A DNA stretch of 64,000 nucleotides from Methylosinus sp. LW4 (GTDB lineage: Bacteria > Pseudomonadota > Alphaproteobacteria > Rhizobiales > Beijerinckiaceae). Shown piece by piece: positions 40,614-50,717 of the stretch; the stretch's first letter is position 1, and each line of letters starts with the position of its first letter. The notes under the pieces are model-generated. The model did no database searches. It had not been told where the DNA came from and saw nothing but the letters and a program-made list of their open reading frames with translations. A program made the position numbers and the translations under genes. Location: the NCBI RefSeq assembly GCF_000379125.1, contig NZ_KB900626.1:250014-314013 (forward strand), written 5' to 3'.

Positions 40614-42068
40614 TCACCCTTCGGCGCGGCGCTCCGGCGCCGCCCACAGCTCCTCCGCATAGCCGCGCCGGATCCAGCTGCGGAAGCGATAGCGGCGGGC
40701 AAAGCCGTAATCGGGCAGCAGCGCGCCCACCACTGATTGCCGGCCGGAGGAGCCGACCACGCGATTGGCCTCCTGATTGACGCTCAGCAGCAGCGGCGCC
40801 CAGCGGCCGATGCGCGCGAAATAGCTGCGGCAGACGGCGTCGCCCATCTCGGGAAAGGAATCGCAATTGACGATTATGTCGCTCTCGATGCGGGCGTTGT
40901 CGTCGATCTCCGGCGCGAGGACGAGATCGACGCCCTCGCCGCGGGACGGCTCGTGAGGATGGCGGAACTGCACGCTCGCCTCCGGCAGGCCGCGCCGCAG
41001 CGCGAAAAATTGCATGGCGGCGACGGTCGGCAGATCGACGATGGTGTAATGGCGCGCGCCGGCCAGCAGCGCATAGCGCGCCGCCTTGCCGAAGCCGCCG
41101 CCGATCTCGCAAATGCGCGGGCGCGCGAGGCCGCTCGCCTCTATTGTGCGCAAAGCGAGATAGAGCGCCTGGATATCGCGCCCGTGCAGCACATTTCCGT
41201 CCAAGGCGAGGCCATAGAGCCCGTCGAAGACGGCGGGCGGCGCGATGGGAAAGCCGAGCGCCGCCTCGATCTCGGCGACCAGCGCGCGCGAGGAGGCGAC
41301 CAGCGTCTCGCCGACATAATCCTGCTCGGCGCATTCCACCCGCGCGACGCCGATATATTGCGCCAGCGAGGCCAGCATATCGTGAAAAGGCGCGACCGCG
41401 GCTCGGCGGCCCTCCGGCGAGGCGGCGAGAAAATCCCGATAGGCCTGCACGCCCTGCTCGAGCCCGGTGGCGGCGGAGGATTTCTGCACATCGACGAGAC
41501 ATTGCGCCAGCGCACGCGGATTGCCGCCGTCGAGAAGCGCGAGCAGCGGCTGATGGCGATGAGAGACGATATCGGTCCACATGGCGCCGCCGCCGCCCAG
41601 GTGCCGCGCGCCGCGGCCGCCGGCGCGCCGCGCCCAGGCGCTCTGCAGCTCGGCGGCGATCTCTATGTCGCGCTCGTCGACCGGCCGCAGCGACAAGGTC
41701 GGCTCCAGCCGCGGCAGGCCGCGCCGCGTGGAATTGAGCAGATCGGCCGAAAGGCTGCGCCGGCTGGCGTTCTCCAGCAGCCAGAACTCCTCGCCGCGCA
41801 CGCGGGCGGCTAGCGTCTCTTCGGGATAATCGCCCGCCGGCAGATCGAAATCGAAGCCATAGCCTCCGTCGCCGAAGCCGGCGCGCGCCAAATCCTCGCG
41901 CGGCCGATCGGCGCGCGCGACGCCGATCACGGCGCCGGCGGAGCAGATCTCGACATCGAATCGATCGCGCGGCCGCAATCGGTCATAGACCCAGCCGGAC
42001 ACGCGGCCGCCGCTCGCGAGATCGACATAGCCGGAGAATTCTCTTTGACGCTTGCGCGAGAAGAACAT
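40614..42068 (-). CDS. Putative sugar O-methyltransferase with N-terminal accessory domain
   Basis: The 484-residue protein starts at ATG 42068 (AGGAG 9 bases upstream). Residues about 10-75 form a beta-rich module, GYVDLASGGRVSGWVYD to GDGGYGFDFDLP, which is often attached to polysaccharide-modifying enzymes. The C-terminal part has the methyltransferase-like core PRICEIGGGFGKAARYALL followed by HYTIVDLPTVAAMQFFALRRG, as in putative NanM-type sugar O-methyltransferases. It probably methylates a sugar in the surface polysaccharide built by neighbouring genes. This is inference from family and context. Confidence 0.75.
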   Translation of the reverse strand: MFFSRKRQREFSGYVDLASGGRVSGWVYDRLRPRDRFDVEICSAGAVIGVARADRPREDLARAGFGDGGYGFDFDLPAGDYPEETLAARVRGEEFWLLENASRRSLSADLLNSTRRGLPRLEPTLSLRPVDERDIEIAAELQSAWARRAGGRGARHLGGGGAMWTDIVSHRHQPLLALLDGGNPRALAQCLVDVQKSSAATGLEQGVQAYRDFLAASPEGRRAAVAPFHDMLASLAQYIGVARVECAEQDYVGETLVASSRALVAEIEAALGFPIAPPAVFDGLYGLALDGNVLHGRDIQALYLALRTIEASGLARPRICEIGGGFGKAARYALLAGARHYTIVDLPTVAAMQFFALRRGLPEASVQFRHPHEPSRGEGVDLVLAPEIDDNARIESDIIVNCDSFPEMGDAVCRSYFARIGRWAPLLLSVNQEANRVVGSSGRQSVVGALLPDYGFARRYRFRSWIRRGYAEELWAAPERRAEG

Positions 42069-42105
42069 CGGCCGTGCTCCTAATGGCGCGCGCGAGCGCT
42101 GCGTG

Positions 42106-42786
42106 TCACTTGCGCGCAAAAATCGAAAGCTCGGAGGAGTGGCCGCTCTCCGCCTCTCGAATGTTCGTAAAACCGGCTTCATGCAATGCGGCGATCAGAT
42201 CATCGCGGCGGAGCGAAGACGCCGCTCCACGCTGCGCGACTTGGGTGTGAATATACAGCGCGTCGGCGCGGCGCGCGAGAAGCGCGACGGCCGCGAGCGG
42301 ATCGGCGAACCGGCTCAGCGCATCATAGGCGACGACGAGATCATAGCTTTTGTCCGTCTCGCGTAGAAACGCCTCCATATCGCCGAGCCAGAAGCGCGTT
42401 CGCGAGAGGCGCATCACCTCTTTGGCGACGAGGCAGCGGATGAAGGCGGCTCGGCTCGGCTCGATCGCCTCGACGCGCGCGCCGGCGGATTCGAGAAGGA
42501 AGCTGTGGCCCGCCTCGCCCGGCGAAAGCTCGAGCACATTGCGGCCCTCGAGCGAGCCGAAGCAATCGATCGCCCACCGAATGCGCGCATCGTCGAAGGC
42601 TTCGGTCCGACCGGCGGAGACGCCGCATGCGGGCGGAAAAGCGCAGCTCCATCCGCCGATCACATCGATGGCGTTCTGCAGGCGGGGAACGCTCGACACA
42701 TAGGAGTCGAAAACCTCCGCCGGAGGACGCGAGGGCCCTCGTTTCGGCAGCATGTCTCGCAGCTTCCTCAGCATCGATATGATCAT
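42106..42786 (-). CDS. Class I SAM-dependent methyltransferase
   Basis: The 226-residue protein has a Rossmann methyltransferase fold: motif I is the slightly degenerate VLELSPGEAGHSFLLESAG, followed by VEAIEPSRAAFIRC and YDLVVAYDALSRFADPLAAV. Start is uncertain (ATG 42786 or 42774; the ribosome site spacing is poor for both). It lies 37 bases upstream of the sugar methyltransferase gene on the same strand and probably decorates the same polysaccharide. Confidence 0.75.
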   Translation of the reverse strand: MIISMLRKLRDMLPKRGPSRPPAEVFDSYVSSVPRLQNAIDVIGGWSCAFPPACGVSAGRTEAFDDARIRWAIDCFGSLEGRNVLELSPGEAGHSFLLESAGARVEAIEPSRAAFIRCLVAKEVMRLSRTRFWLGDMEAFLRETDKSYDLVVAYDALSRFADPLAAVALLARRADALYIHTQVAQRGAASSLRRDDLIAALHEAGFTNIREAESGHSSELSIFARK

Positions 42787-42936
42787 CCCTCGGCGACGAG
42801 CAGAAATGCTTTCGAATCCCCATCGAAAACACGACTGAATTTTTCGACAATTCCATTTGCGCCGAGCGCGCCCGTGGGCGCCCGCGACGCGGCGCGACGG
42901 ATTACGCTGTCGCGACGCTTTTGGCAATCGGCGGCG

Positions 42937-45135
42937 CTACACGCGGAAATGACGGCCCGGCGGCAGGCTGCTCAGCAGCTGCAATCGCGGCGCCGCATTG
43001 TCGCGACTGTACCAGGGGTTGAATGCGGGATCGACGTAATTCACGAGATCGTATTTTTTGCGCAGCGCGTCCTGCTCGCGGCGAAAGCGCGCGATATTGG
43101 CGTTGGTCTCGTCGCTGCCGCGGCTCGACGATTCATGATGAGTGAGCGTTGCGAAAGGCGTCCATACGACGCGAAAGCCGGCGCGGCCGGCGCGCATGCA
43201 ATAATCCGTGTCGTTATAGGCAATGGCGAAATTCTCGTCGTCCAGCCCGCCGACGGCCTCGAGGCAGGCGCGCGTGACGAGCATGCAGGCGCCCGTCACC
43301 GCCGCCATGGATTGGCGGACGTCGAGCCGACCCATGGGGCCTGGATAATCGCCGGGCATGCCGCAGAACCAATGTCCCGCCACCGAGCCGAGGCCCATGA
43401 CGACGCCCGCATGCTGCAATGTTCCATTGGGATAGAGCAGACGCGCGCCGACAATTCCCGTCGACGGATAGGCGAGGCAGGAGACCATCTCTTTCAGCCA
43501 GCCGGCGTCCATGACCTCTATGTCGTTGTTGAGCAGCAGCATGCAATCGCCGCGGGCCGCCCTGAGGCCGCGATTGACCTGCCGCGAGAAGTTGAATGTC
43601 TCCTCGACGATATCGACGGAGACGAAAGGATAGGCCGCCTTCTTCTGCTCATAGAGATCGAGAACGCGCGCGTCCTTCGTGCCATTGTCGACAACGAGAA
43701 TCTCCATGCGCGGATAATCGGTCCGCAAGGTGAGATCGTCGAAGAGGCGGGAGACGAGCGCGAAGGAATCGCGGCTCGGCACGATGATGGAGACGAGCGG
43801 CCAGGCGTCGTCCTTCGGCGAAAAGCGCACGCGATGCAGATCGGCGTTGCGCGCGGGCTCCACTGTCGCCGGCGCGCCGTCGACGGCGTAGCTTTCCGCC
43901 AGCGAGCGGCGCGCGCTCGTCGTGGCGCGATCGAGAAAGCTCACCGAATAGCTCTTGCCGTCGCGGCGCCAGAGATAGGCGGGGTAGGGGAGATGGACGA
44001 TCTCCTCCGTCGCGAGGCTGCGCGTGTAGCGCAGCAGCAGATCATAATCCTGCGAGCCTTCGTAGCCGCGGCGCAGGCCGCCCAGCGCCTGCAGCCGCTC
44101 GCGACGATAGAGCGAGAGGTGATTGACGTAATTGACGCCGGAGAGCAGCACGGGGTCGAAGGCCGGCTTCAGCGAGTAATGCTTGGGCTGCAGCTTGGCG
44201 TCGGCGACGATCTCGTCGGTGAAGACGAATTGCGCGCCGGGCGTGCGCTCGATCGTCTCCAGCAGCGCATCGACGGCGTAAGGCGCGAGCGCGTCGTCGT
44301 GATCGATGAAGCCGACCCAATCGCCGCGCGCCGCGGCGAGGCCGCTATTGGTGGCGACGGCGATCCCGCCATTCTGCGCCGCGCGCAGAATCGTCACATG
44401 CGGCGTGTCGCGATGACGCTCGAGCCAGTCGATCGTCTCGCGCGACGTCGAGCCGTCGTCGGAGAGGATCAGCTCATAGGCGCCGGCCCTTTGTATCCGA
44501 AAGGAATCGAGCAATTGGTCGAGATAGAGCGCCGGCGCGTCATAGACCGGCGTTACAAAGGAGAACGCCGGCCGCTCGCCCGTCCAGGCCGGCGCGCCGG
44601 CGTAGCGGGCGTTGGCCATGGCGATCACCTGCTCGAAATGCGGAGTCGCGCCGCGCACCTTGGCGACGCGCGCGCCGACGCCGGAAAGCTCCGGCGCGCC
44701 GGGCCGCGCTATGGTCTCGCACAGCGGCGCCGCGCGCTCGCCGCGCGCCGCCGCGCGCAGCCTGCCGCCGACGAAGGCGCGCACGGATTTCTCGTCATAG
44801 GCGATGAAGGCGCGAAAACGAAACCTCGAAGGGTAGGAGGAGGGATCGAAACGGACATGATGCACGCGGCCGAAGCTCCGCAGCGCGATCACATAGAGGC
44901 CGTCGCGCGTGTGCTTGAGCTCGATCTCGTCATCCGGCTCGAAGCCCTTGCCGAAATCGATATAGATGCGCGGGTCGAGCGTCTGATCGGCGTCGGCGAC
45001 CTCGAGAATGATATAGGCGGCGCGCAAAAAGCCCGTGACGAAGACGAAGAGCGGGTCCGCATCCGTGGCCTGCCAGCTCTCCCAGCCGAGCCGGCGAAGG
45101 CCGGATCGACGCACAGAAGGAATTCTCAGCAACAA
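42937..45135 (-). CDS. Double-domain family 2 glycosyltransferase
   Basis: The product of about 732 residues has an N-terminal beta-rich part (1-165) followed by two GT-A domains. The first begins FSFVTPVYDAPALYLDQLLDSFRIQ with the metal site WVGFIDHDDALAP; the second begins VSIIVPSRDSFALVSRLFDDL with LLLNNDIEV as DxD-like site and ITG... TGACMLVTRACLEAVGGLDDE. Such bifunctional GT2 proteins polymerise or extend O-antigen or capsule glycans. The start at 45135 is a TTG close to AAGGT and is uncertain. It is divergent from the export ATPase gene. Confidence 0.88.
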   Translation of the reverse strand: MLLRIPSVRRSGLRRLGWESWQATDADPLFVFVTGFLRAAYIILEVADADQTLDPRIYIDFGKGFEPDDEIELKHTRDGLYVIALRSFGRVHHVRFDPSSYPSRFRFRAFIAYDEKSVRAFVGGRLRAAARGERAAPLCETIARPGAPELSGVGARVAKVRGATPHFEQVIAMANARYAGAPAWTGERPAFSFVTPVYDAPALYLDQLLDSFRIQRAGAYELILSDDGSTSRETIDWLERHRDTPHVTILRAAQNGGIAVATNSGLAAARGDWVGFIDHDDALAPYAVDALLETIERTPGAQFVFTDEIVADAKLQPKHYSLKPAFDPVLLSGVNYVNHLSLYRRERLQALGGLRRGYEGSQDYDLLLRYTRSLATEEIVHLPYPAYLWRRDGKSYSVSFLDRATTSARRSLAESYAVDGAPATVEPARNADLHRVRFSPKDDAWPLVSIIVPSRDSFALVSRLFDDLTLRTDYPRMEILVVDNGTKDARVLDLYEQKKAAYPFVSVDIVEETFNFSRQVNRGLRAARGDCMLLLNNDIEVMDAGWLKEMVSCLAYPSTGIVGARLLYPNGTLQHAGVVMGLGSVAGHWFCGMPGDYPGPMGRLDVRQSMAAVTGACMLVTRACLEAVGGLDDENFAIAYNDTDYCMRAGRAGFRVVWTPFATLTHHESSSRGSDETNANIARFRREQDALRKKYDLVNYVDPAFNPWYSRDNAAPRLQLLSSLPPGRHFRV

Positions 45136-45286
45136 GACCTTAGCTTTCCCGAATATGAGTCGCGGACCTGAGGCTCCGCGCTCGCGTGATATAGTCGAGC
45201 CGCGGCGCCTTGGCCATAGCTCGGCGCCTGTCGCGCGTGATGCGGCCGTGGCGGAAAAGTGGCGAAATTAGGCCGTCGCGCCCGCG

Positions 45287-45315
45287 TGGACGCGGCGCTC
45301 GCGCTGGGCTATAAG
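45287..45315 (+). promoter_or_regulatory. Possible promoter of the kpsT-kpsE pair
   Basis: TGGACG (45287-45292) and TATAAG (45310-45315) are spaced by 17 bases, upstream of the export ATPase. The -35 is only a partial match. Confidence 0.35.
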
Positions 45316-45367
45316 GGCGCGGTTCGCGTCAATGGCGGTTCCCTGGCGAAGCCTGCTCGAAGAGAAG

Positions 45368-46021
45368 ATGATCCAACTCTTAGACGTCTTCAAATTCTAT
45401 AAGACCGAGCGACACTCGAAGGTCATATTGGATCATGTGTCGATGGTTTTCGACACGAGCTATTCCTATGGTCTGCTCGGCGTCAACGGCGCCGGCAAGA
45501 CGACCACGCTCAAGGTCATAGCGGGCACCGAGCTGCCGAATTCCGGCAGGGTGCGGCGCACGGTGCGTGTCTCCTGGCCGCTCGGCTTCGGCGGCGGCTT
45601 TCATCCGGCGATGACCGGCCGCGAGAATGTGCATTTCGTGGCGCGAATCTACGGCGCCGATCCGCGCAAGGCGGCGATGTTCGTCGAGGAGTTCTCCGAG
45701 CTCGGCGATTATTTCGACGCGCCGGTGAAGACCTATTCGTCGGGCATGGGCGCGCGTCTGGCCTTCGGCATGTCCATGTCCATCGACTTCGACGTCTATC
45801 TCATCGACGAGATCACCGGCGTCGGCGACATGCGATTTCAGAAGCGATGCCAGGAGGCTTTCGACCAGCGGCGCAAGAATTCGAGCGTCATCTTCGTCTC
45901 GCATTCGATGCAGGCCGTGGCCGATTATTGCGACCGCGGCGGCGTGCTCGTCGACGGCCGCCTCTTCATGTTCGACACGGTCGCCAAGGCGATCGAGATG
46001 TACAATCGAATGAACCGATAG
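45368..46021 (+). CDS. kpsT: Polysaccharide export ABC transporter ATPase, KpsT/Wzt type
   Basis: The 217-residue ATPase powers export of a polysaccharide across the inner membrane. Walker A is GVNGAGKTTT, the signature YSSGMGARLAFGMSM, and Walker B VYLIDEITGVGD; VSWPLGFGGGFHPAMTGRENVHFVARIYG is the KpsT-specific stretch. The length fits KpsT, and it lacks the C-terminal glycan-binding domain of long Wzt proteins. It begins at ATG 45368 with a purine-rich site upstream. The permease gene (kpsM/wzm) is not adjacent in this window. Confidence 0.92.
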   Translation: MIQLLDVFKFYKTERHSKVILDHVSMVFDTSYSYGLLGVNGAGKTTTLKVIAGTELPNSGRVRRTVRVSWPLGFGGGFHPAMTGRENVHFVARIYGADPRKAAMFVEEFSELGDYFDAPVKTYSSGMGARLAFGMSMSIDFDVYLIDEITGVGDMRFQKRCQEAFDQRRKNSSVIFVSHSMQAVADYCDRGGVLVDGRLFMFDTVAKAIEMYNRMNR

Positions 46022-46029
46022 AGGCGAGG

Positions 46030-47304
46030 ATGGACGAACCTCCGAAGTCTCCCGATTTTCGCACGGTCAATGCGCTGGAGCGCGCCGAGGCCGTTCAGCG
46101 TTTTCTGGCCGAAGCCGCGCGGCGAGCGCGCTTCTCGGCGCGGGCGCGCGGCGCCTATCAGAAATCCAGCTTCGCCGAGCGGCGCGGCGCAAAGGCGATG
46201 CGCATCGCCTTTCTCGTCCTCGCCATCGTCATGGTGGCGATCCCCAATGTCGTCGGCGGGCTCTATTACGGGCTGCTCGCCTCGGACCAATATGTCGCCG
46301 AGGCGAAATTCACCGTGAGCAGCGCGGCCATTCCCAAGCTCGACGGGCTCGGCTCGGTGACCGGCCTGCCGCAGATGATGATCTTTCAAGATTCGATGAT
46401 CATCATCGAATATATCGAGAGCCGGACTCTGGTCGAGCAGCTCGAGCGCCAGGTCAATCTACGCGAGCTCTATGGCTCGGATCATATCGATTGGTGGGCG
46501 CGCTTCAAAAAGTCGAAACCGATCGAGAAATTCACCGAATACTGGAAGAAGATGGCCACGGCGACGATCACCTTTCCCTCGGGAATCGTCACGCTGACGG
46601 TCCGCGCCTTCTCGCCCGCCGACGCCAAGACCATCGCCGACAAGGTGATCGCCGACTGCGAGACTCTGGTCAATGATCTCAATGAGCGCATGCGGCAGGA
46701 CACTGTGCGGGCCTCCGAGCAGGATGTCGAGCGCGCCGCCGAGCGGCTGAAGGTCGCGCGCGTGAATTTGGAGCGCGCGCGCAATACGGAAGGGCTGATC
46801 GACGTTCGCCAGACCAGCAAATCGCAGAGCGAGGTGCTCTCTGCCGTCCAGATCGAGCTGCTGAAATATCAGCAGGAATATCTCACCCAGTCGCGCTACG
46901 TCGACGAGAGCGCGCCGCAGATGCGCGTGATGAAGCGGCGCATCGAATCGCTCGAGAAGCAGGTCGCCAACCTCGAGGCGGAGATCACCACGCGGGAAGC
47001 GCAGGGGCTCGACGCGCTGGCGCGCAAGACGCTCTCCGGCAAGATGACGACCTTCGCCAATCTCGACCTCGAGCATAAGATCGCCGAGACGAGCTATGAG
47101 ATCGCGACCGCCTCGCTCGACGGCGCGCGCCTGTTCAGCGACCGCAAGCTGCTCTATCTCCATCAGATCGAATCGCCCGCTCTGCCGGAGGACGCGCGCT
47201 ATCCGCGGCGTTGGCTCTATACGGGCCTGCTGCTCGCCATTTCGCTCACCCTTTATGGCGTGGTCGTCGGACTCATCGCCTTCGTGCGCAACCATATGGC
47301 GTGA
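46030..47304 (+). CDS. kpsE: Capsule polysaccharide export inner-membrane protein, KpsE/CtrB type
   Basis: The 424-residue protein has two membrane helices (about 56-78, FLVLAIVMVAIPNVVGGLYYG; and about 397-419, LLLAISLTLYGVVVGLIAFV) flanking a periplasmic part with coiled coils (VERAAERLKVARVNLERARN and SLEKQVANLEAEITTRE). This is the co-polymerase architecture of KpsE/CtrB/BexC that couples ABC export with the outer-membrane channel. It follows kpsT by 8 bases with GAGG upstream, so they form an operon. Confidence 0.9.
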   Translation: MDEPPKSPDFRTVNALERAEAVQRFLAEAARRARFSARARGAYQKSSFAERRGAKAMRIAFLVLAIVMVAIPNVVGGLYYGLLASDQYVAEAKFTVSSAAIPKLDGLGSVTGLPQMMIFQDSMIIIEYIESRTLVEQLERQVNLRELYGSDHIDWWARFKKSKPIEKFTEYWKKMATATITFPSGIVTLTVRAFSPADAKTIADKVIADCETLVNDLNERMRQDTVRASEQDVERAAERLKVARVNLERARNTEGLIDVRQTSKSQSEVLSAVQIELLKYQQEYLTQSRYVDESAPQMRVMKRRIESLEKQVANLEAEITTREAQGLDALARKTLSGKMTTFANLDLEHKIAETSYEIATASLDGARLFSDRKLLYLHQIESPALPEDARYPRRWLYTGLLLAISLTLYGVVVGLIAFVRNHMA

Positions 47305-47311
47305 GCGCGCC

Positions 47312-48181
47312 TCAGCGCTCGCGCGCCACTTGCGTCAGATAGGCGCCATACTGGCTTTTGGCGAATTTCTGCGCGGCGGCGCTTAGCGCCTCGGCGTCGA
47401 TCCAGCCTTGGCGGAAGGCGATCTCCTCGAGGCAGGCGATGCGCTGGCCCTGCCGCAGCTCGATCGCGCGGACATATTCCGCCGCCTCCAGCAGCGAGGC
47501 CGGCGTGCCCGTGTCGAGCCAGGCGAAGCCGCGGCCCAAGCGCTCGACATTCAGCTCGCCGCGCTGCAGATAGATGTTGTTGAGATCGGTGATCTCCAAT
47601 TCGCCGCGCGGCGAGGGCCGCAGCTCCGCCGCATATTGCGGCGCGCGCTCGTCGTAGAAATAAAGCCCCGTGACCGCCCAATTGGATTTGGGCGCTTTCG
47701 GCTTTTCCTCGAGCGATAGTGCGCGGCCCTGCGCGTCGAAATCGACGACGCCGTAACGCTCGGGGTCGGCGACGTGATAGGCGAAGACGGTGGCGCCGCG
47801 GCGCGATTGCTTCGCCTTGGTCAGCGATTCCGTGAGGCCGTGGCCGTAGAAAATATTGTCGCCCAGCACCAGCACGGAGCTTCGCCCCTCGACGAAGCTC
47901 GCGCCGATGACATAGGCCTGCGCGAGCCCGTCCGGCCGCGGCTGCACGGCGTAAGTGAAGGAGACGCCCCATTGCGCGCCGGAGCCGAGCAGGCGCTCGA
48001 ACGCCGCTTCGTCATCCGGCGTCGTGATGACGAGTATCTCGCGCACGCCGGCGAGCATCAGCGCGCTCAGCGGATAATAGATCATCGGCTTGTCATAGAC
48101 CGGCAGCAATTGCTTGGAGACGGCGAGCGTCGCCGGATGAAGCCGCGTGCCGCTGCCGCCCGCGAGAATGATTCCGCGCAT
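47312..48181 (-). CDS. rfbA: Glucose-1-phosphate thymidylyltransferase
   Basis: RfbA makes dTDP-glucose, the first step to dTDP-L-rhamnose. The 289-residue product begins [32 protein letters not shown] (nucleotide and Mg loops) and contains [28 protein letters not shown] and the ending of the family. The start follows GGAGG at 7 bases; the frame is open to 48412. It comes 1 base after rfbD. It ends 7 bases from the convergent kpsE gene. Confidence 0.97.
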   Translation of the reverse strand: MRGIILAGGSGTRLHPATLAVSKQLLPVYDKPMIYYPLSALMLAGVREILVITTPDDEAAFERLLGSGAQWGVSFTYAVQPRPDGLAQAYVIGASFVEGRSSVLVLGDNIFYGHGLTESLTKAKQSRRGATVFAYHVADPERYGVVDFDAQGRALSLEEKPKAPKSNWAVTGLYFYDERAPQYAAELRPSPRGELEITDLNNIYLQRGELNVERLGRGFAWLDTGTPASLLEAAEYVRAIELRQGQRIACLEEIAFRQGWIDAEALSAAAQKFAKSQYGAYLTQVARER

Positions 48182-48182
48182 G

Positions 48183-49079
48183 TCATGCTCCTCCATCTGT
48201 GGGGCCGGCGAGCAGCCTGTCGACGCAGGCCGCGAGCGATGGGCGCCAGTCGGGCAGAGCGACGCCGTAGATTTGCGAAAGTTTCGTATTGTCGAGACGC
48301 GAATTGGCCGGGCGCCGCGCCGGCGTCGGATAATCCGCCGTCGTGATGCGGCGAACGCGCACCGGCCTGCGACCATGCTCCGCAGCGCGCGTGAAGATCG
48401 CTTCGGCGACATCGGCCCAGCAGGCTTCGCCCGCGCCGGTCATGTGAAAGACGCCGCGCAGCTGCGGCGCGCTGTCGCTGCAAAGGCGCCGCGCTATGCG
48501 CAATGTCGCCTCGGCTATGTCGAGCGCGCTCGTCGGATTGCCGAGCTGATCGGCGACGACGCCGACCTCCGCGCGCGTCTCGCCGAGCCGCAACATGGTG
48601 CGCACGAAATTCGCGCCGAAAGGGCTGTAGACCCAGGCTGTGCGCAGCATGGCGGCGTTTGGGCAGAGCGCCGCGACGCGCCGCTCGCCCTCGAGCTTGG
48701 AGCGGCCATAGGCGCCGAGCGGCGCGGTCGGATCATCCTCGCGATAGGGGCGCGCAGAGGAGCCGTCGAACACATAGTCGGTCGAAAAATGAATGAGCGG
48801 AACGCCGAGCGCATCCGCCGCCTCGGCGACATGGCCGGCGCCCTCGCCATTGATGCGCAGGGCGAGCGCTTCTTCCTGCTCCGCTTTGTCGACGGCGGTG
48901 TAAGCGGCCGCGTTGACGATCGCATCGCAGCGGGCCTCGTTCAGCGCCGCGCGAACGCTGTCGCGATCGACAAGATCGAGCTGCGGCCTGCCGAGCGCGA
49001 TGATTTGCGTTTCCTCATCGGCGCGCTCGCGCAGAGCGGTGACGATCTGGCCCTGCGTTCCGGTGACGGCGATGCGCAT
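48183..49079 (-). CDS. rfbD: dTDP-4-dehydrorhamnose reductase
   Basis: RfbD makes dTDP-L-rhamnose using NAD(P)H. The 298-residue SDR protein has [19 protein letters not shown] (nucleotide loop), FSTDYVFDG, and the catalytic YGRSKLEGE (Tyr, Lys). The start at 49079 is 6 bases after AAGGGG. It is the third gene in the rfbBCDA order. Confidence 0.96.
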   Translation of the reverse strand: MRIAVTGTQGQIVTALRERADEETQIIALGRPQLDLVDRDSVRAALNEARCDAIVNAAAYTAVDKAEQEEALALRINGEGAGHVAEAADALGVPLIHFSTDYVFDGSSARPYREDDPTAPLGAYGRSKLEGERRVAALCPNAAMLRTAWVYSPFGANFVRTMLRLGETRAEVGVVADQLGNPTSALDIAEATLRIARRLCSDSAPQLRGVFHMTGAGEACWADVAEAIFTRAAEHGRRPVRVRRITTADYPTPARRPANSRLDNTKLSQIYGVALPDWRPSLAACVDRLLAGPTDGGA

Positions 49080-49088
49080 CGTCACCCC

Positions 49089-49646
49089 TTACTCGAAGGC
49101 GTCGGAAAGATCGCGCAGACGCGGCCAGCGGCGATCCTTCTCCGACAGAATGGCGCGCGCCGGCGCGATCGGCCAAGCGATGTCGAGATCGGGATCGTCG
49201 AAGGCGAGGCCGCGATCATTGGGCGCCGAATAGAAATTCGTCACCTTATAGACGACCTCCGTATCCGGCTCGAGTGTGCAGAAGCCATGCGCGAAGCCGA
49301 TGGGGACGAGCAATTGCCGCCAATTCTCCGCGGAGAGCTCCACCGCGACATGACGGCCGAATGTGGGCGACGCGCGGCGAATGTCGACCGCGACATCCAA
49401 TATGCGGCCGCGCGTGACGCGCACCAGCTTGTCCTGCGCGAAAGGCGCGGTCTGGAAATGCAGCCCGCGAATGACGCCGGTCTCGCGCGAGAGCGAATGA
49501 TTGTCCTGCACGAAGCGCAAAGGCGGCAGGCCGCGCTCCTGCCAACGCTTTTCATTATAGCTCTCGGAGAAAAAGCCGCGCGCGTCGCCGAAGCGATCGG
49601 GCGTGACGATCTTGACGCCATTGAGCGCCGTATCCTCGATCTTCAT
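49089..49646 (-). CDS. rfbC: dTDP-4-dehydrorhamnose 3,5-epimerase
   Basis: RfbC inverts C3 and C5 of the keto sugar. The 185-residue cupin-fold protein shows GFFSESYNEKRW, FVQDNHSLS, GVIRGLHFQ (catalytic His) and VAVDIRRASPTFGRHVAVEL, with IPIGFAHGF as expected (VPIGFAHGF here). It lies 18 bases after rfbB and 9 bases before rfbD. Confidence 0.97.
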   Translation of the reverse strand: MKIEDTALNGVKIVTPDRFGDARGFFSESYNEKRWQERGLPPLRFVQDNHSLSRETGVIRGLHFQTAPFAQDKLVRVTRGRILDVAVDIRRASPTFGRHVAVELSAENWRQLLVPIGFAHGFCTLEPDTEVVYKVTNFYSAPNDRGLAFDDPDLDIAWPIAPARAILSEKDRRWPRLRDLSDAFE

Positions 49647-49664
49647 TCTGTCCTCACGCGCGCG

Positions 49665-50717
49665 TCAGGCGACGCAGCCGAGCCGCTCGCCGCGATATTT
49701 GCCGGAGCGTATGGCTTTCCACCACTCTTCATTGTCGAGATACCAGCGCACCGTCTTGGCGAGACCGCTCGCGAAGCTCTCCTTTGCGCGCCAGCCGAGC
49801 TCGCGCTCGATCTTGGAACAGTCGATCGCATAGCGCAGATCATGGCCCGGCCGATCCTGCACGAATGCGATCAGCTCGCGATAAGAGCCGTGCGCGCGGG
49901 GCCGCAGCTCGTCGAGACTGTCGCAAATCGCCTGCACCACTTCTATGTTGCGCATCTCCGAGCGGCCGCCGACATTATAGGATTGCCCGACGACGCCGGC
50001 GCGCGCGACGGTGAGCAGCGCCTCGGCGTGATCCTCGACAAAGAGCCAGTCGCGCACATTCTCGCCGCGTCCATAGACGGGCAGCGGCTTCTCCTCGAGC
50101 GCATTGAGAATGGTGAGCGGAATGAGCTTTTCCGGGAAATGATAGGGGCCGTAATTATTGGAGCAATTGGTGATGATGGTCGGCAGGCCATAGGTCTCGC
50201 GCCAAGCGCGCGCGAGATGATCTGAGCCCGCTTTCGAAGCGGAATAGGGCGAGTTGGGCGCATAGGGCGTGTCCTCGCGAAACAGTCCCTCCGCCCCGAG
50301 CGCGCCGAACACCTCGTCGGTGGAAATATGCAGAAAGCGAAAGCCGGCGGCGGTCTGCCCATCGAGCCCACGCCAATAATCGAGCGCCGCTGCGAGCAGA
50401 GTGAAAGTGCCGACGACATTGGTCTCGATGAAGGCGCCCGGCCCGTCGATGGAGCGATCGACATGGCTCTCGGCGGCGAGATGCATCACGACGTCGGGCT
50501 GGAACTCCGCGAAGGCGGCGGCGACGGCGTCGCGGTCGCAAATATCGGCGCAACGAAAGGCGTAGCGCGGATCGCCAGCGATGGGCGCGAGCGAGTCGAG
50601 ATTGCCGGCATAGGTGAGCTTGTCATAGACGAGCAGCTCATGCGGCGTCGTCTCGATGATGCGGCGCGAAACCGCCGAGCCGATGAAGCCGGCCCCGCCG
50701 GTGACAAGAATGCGCAT
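49665..50717 (-). CDS. rfbB: dTDP-glucose 4,6-dehydratase
   Basis: RfbB removes water from dTDP-glucose. The 350-residue extended SDR has [41 protein letters not shown], the catalytic YxxxK in [15 protein letters not shown], and [16 protein letters not shown]. It is the first gene of the four-gene rhamnose operon on the minus strand. Confidence 0.97.
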   Translation of the reverse strand: MRILVTGGAGFIGSAVSRRIIETTPHELLVYDKLTYAGNLDSLAPIAGDPRYAFRCADICDRDAVAAAFAEFQPDVVMHLAAESHVDRSIDGPGAFIETNVVGTFTLLAAALDYWRGLDGQTAAGFRFLHISTDEVFGALGAEGLFREDTPYAPNSPYSASKAGSDHLARAWRETYGLPTIITNCSNNYGPYHFPEKLIPLTILNALEEKPLPVYGRGENVRDWLFVEDHAEALLTVARAGVVGQSYNVGGRSEMRNIEVVQAICDSLDELRPRAHGSYRELIAFVQDRPGHDLRYAIDCSKIERELGWRAKESFASGLAKTVRWYLDNEEWWKAIRSGKYRGERLGCVA

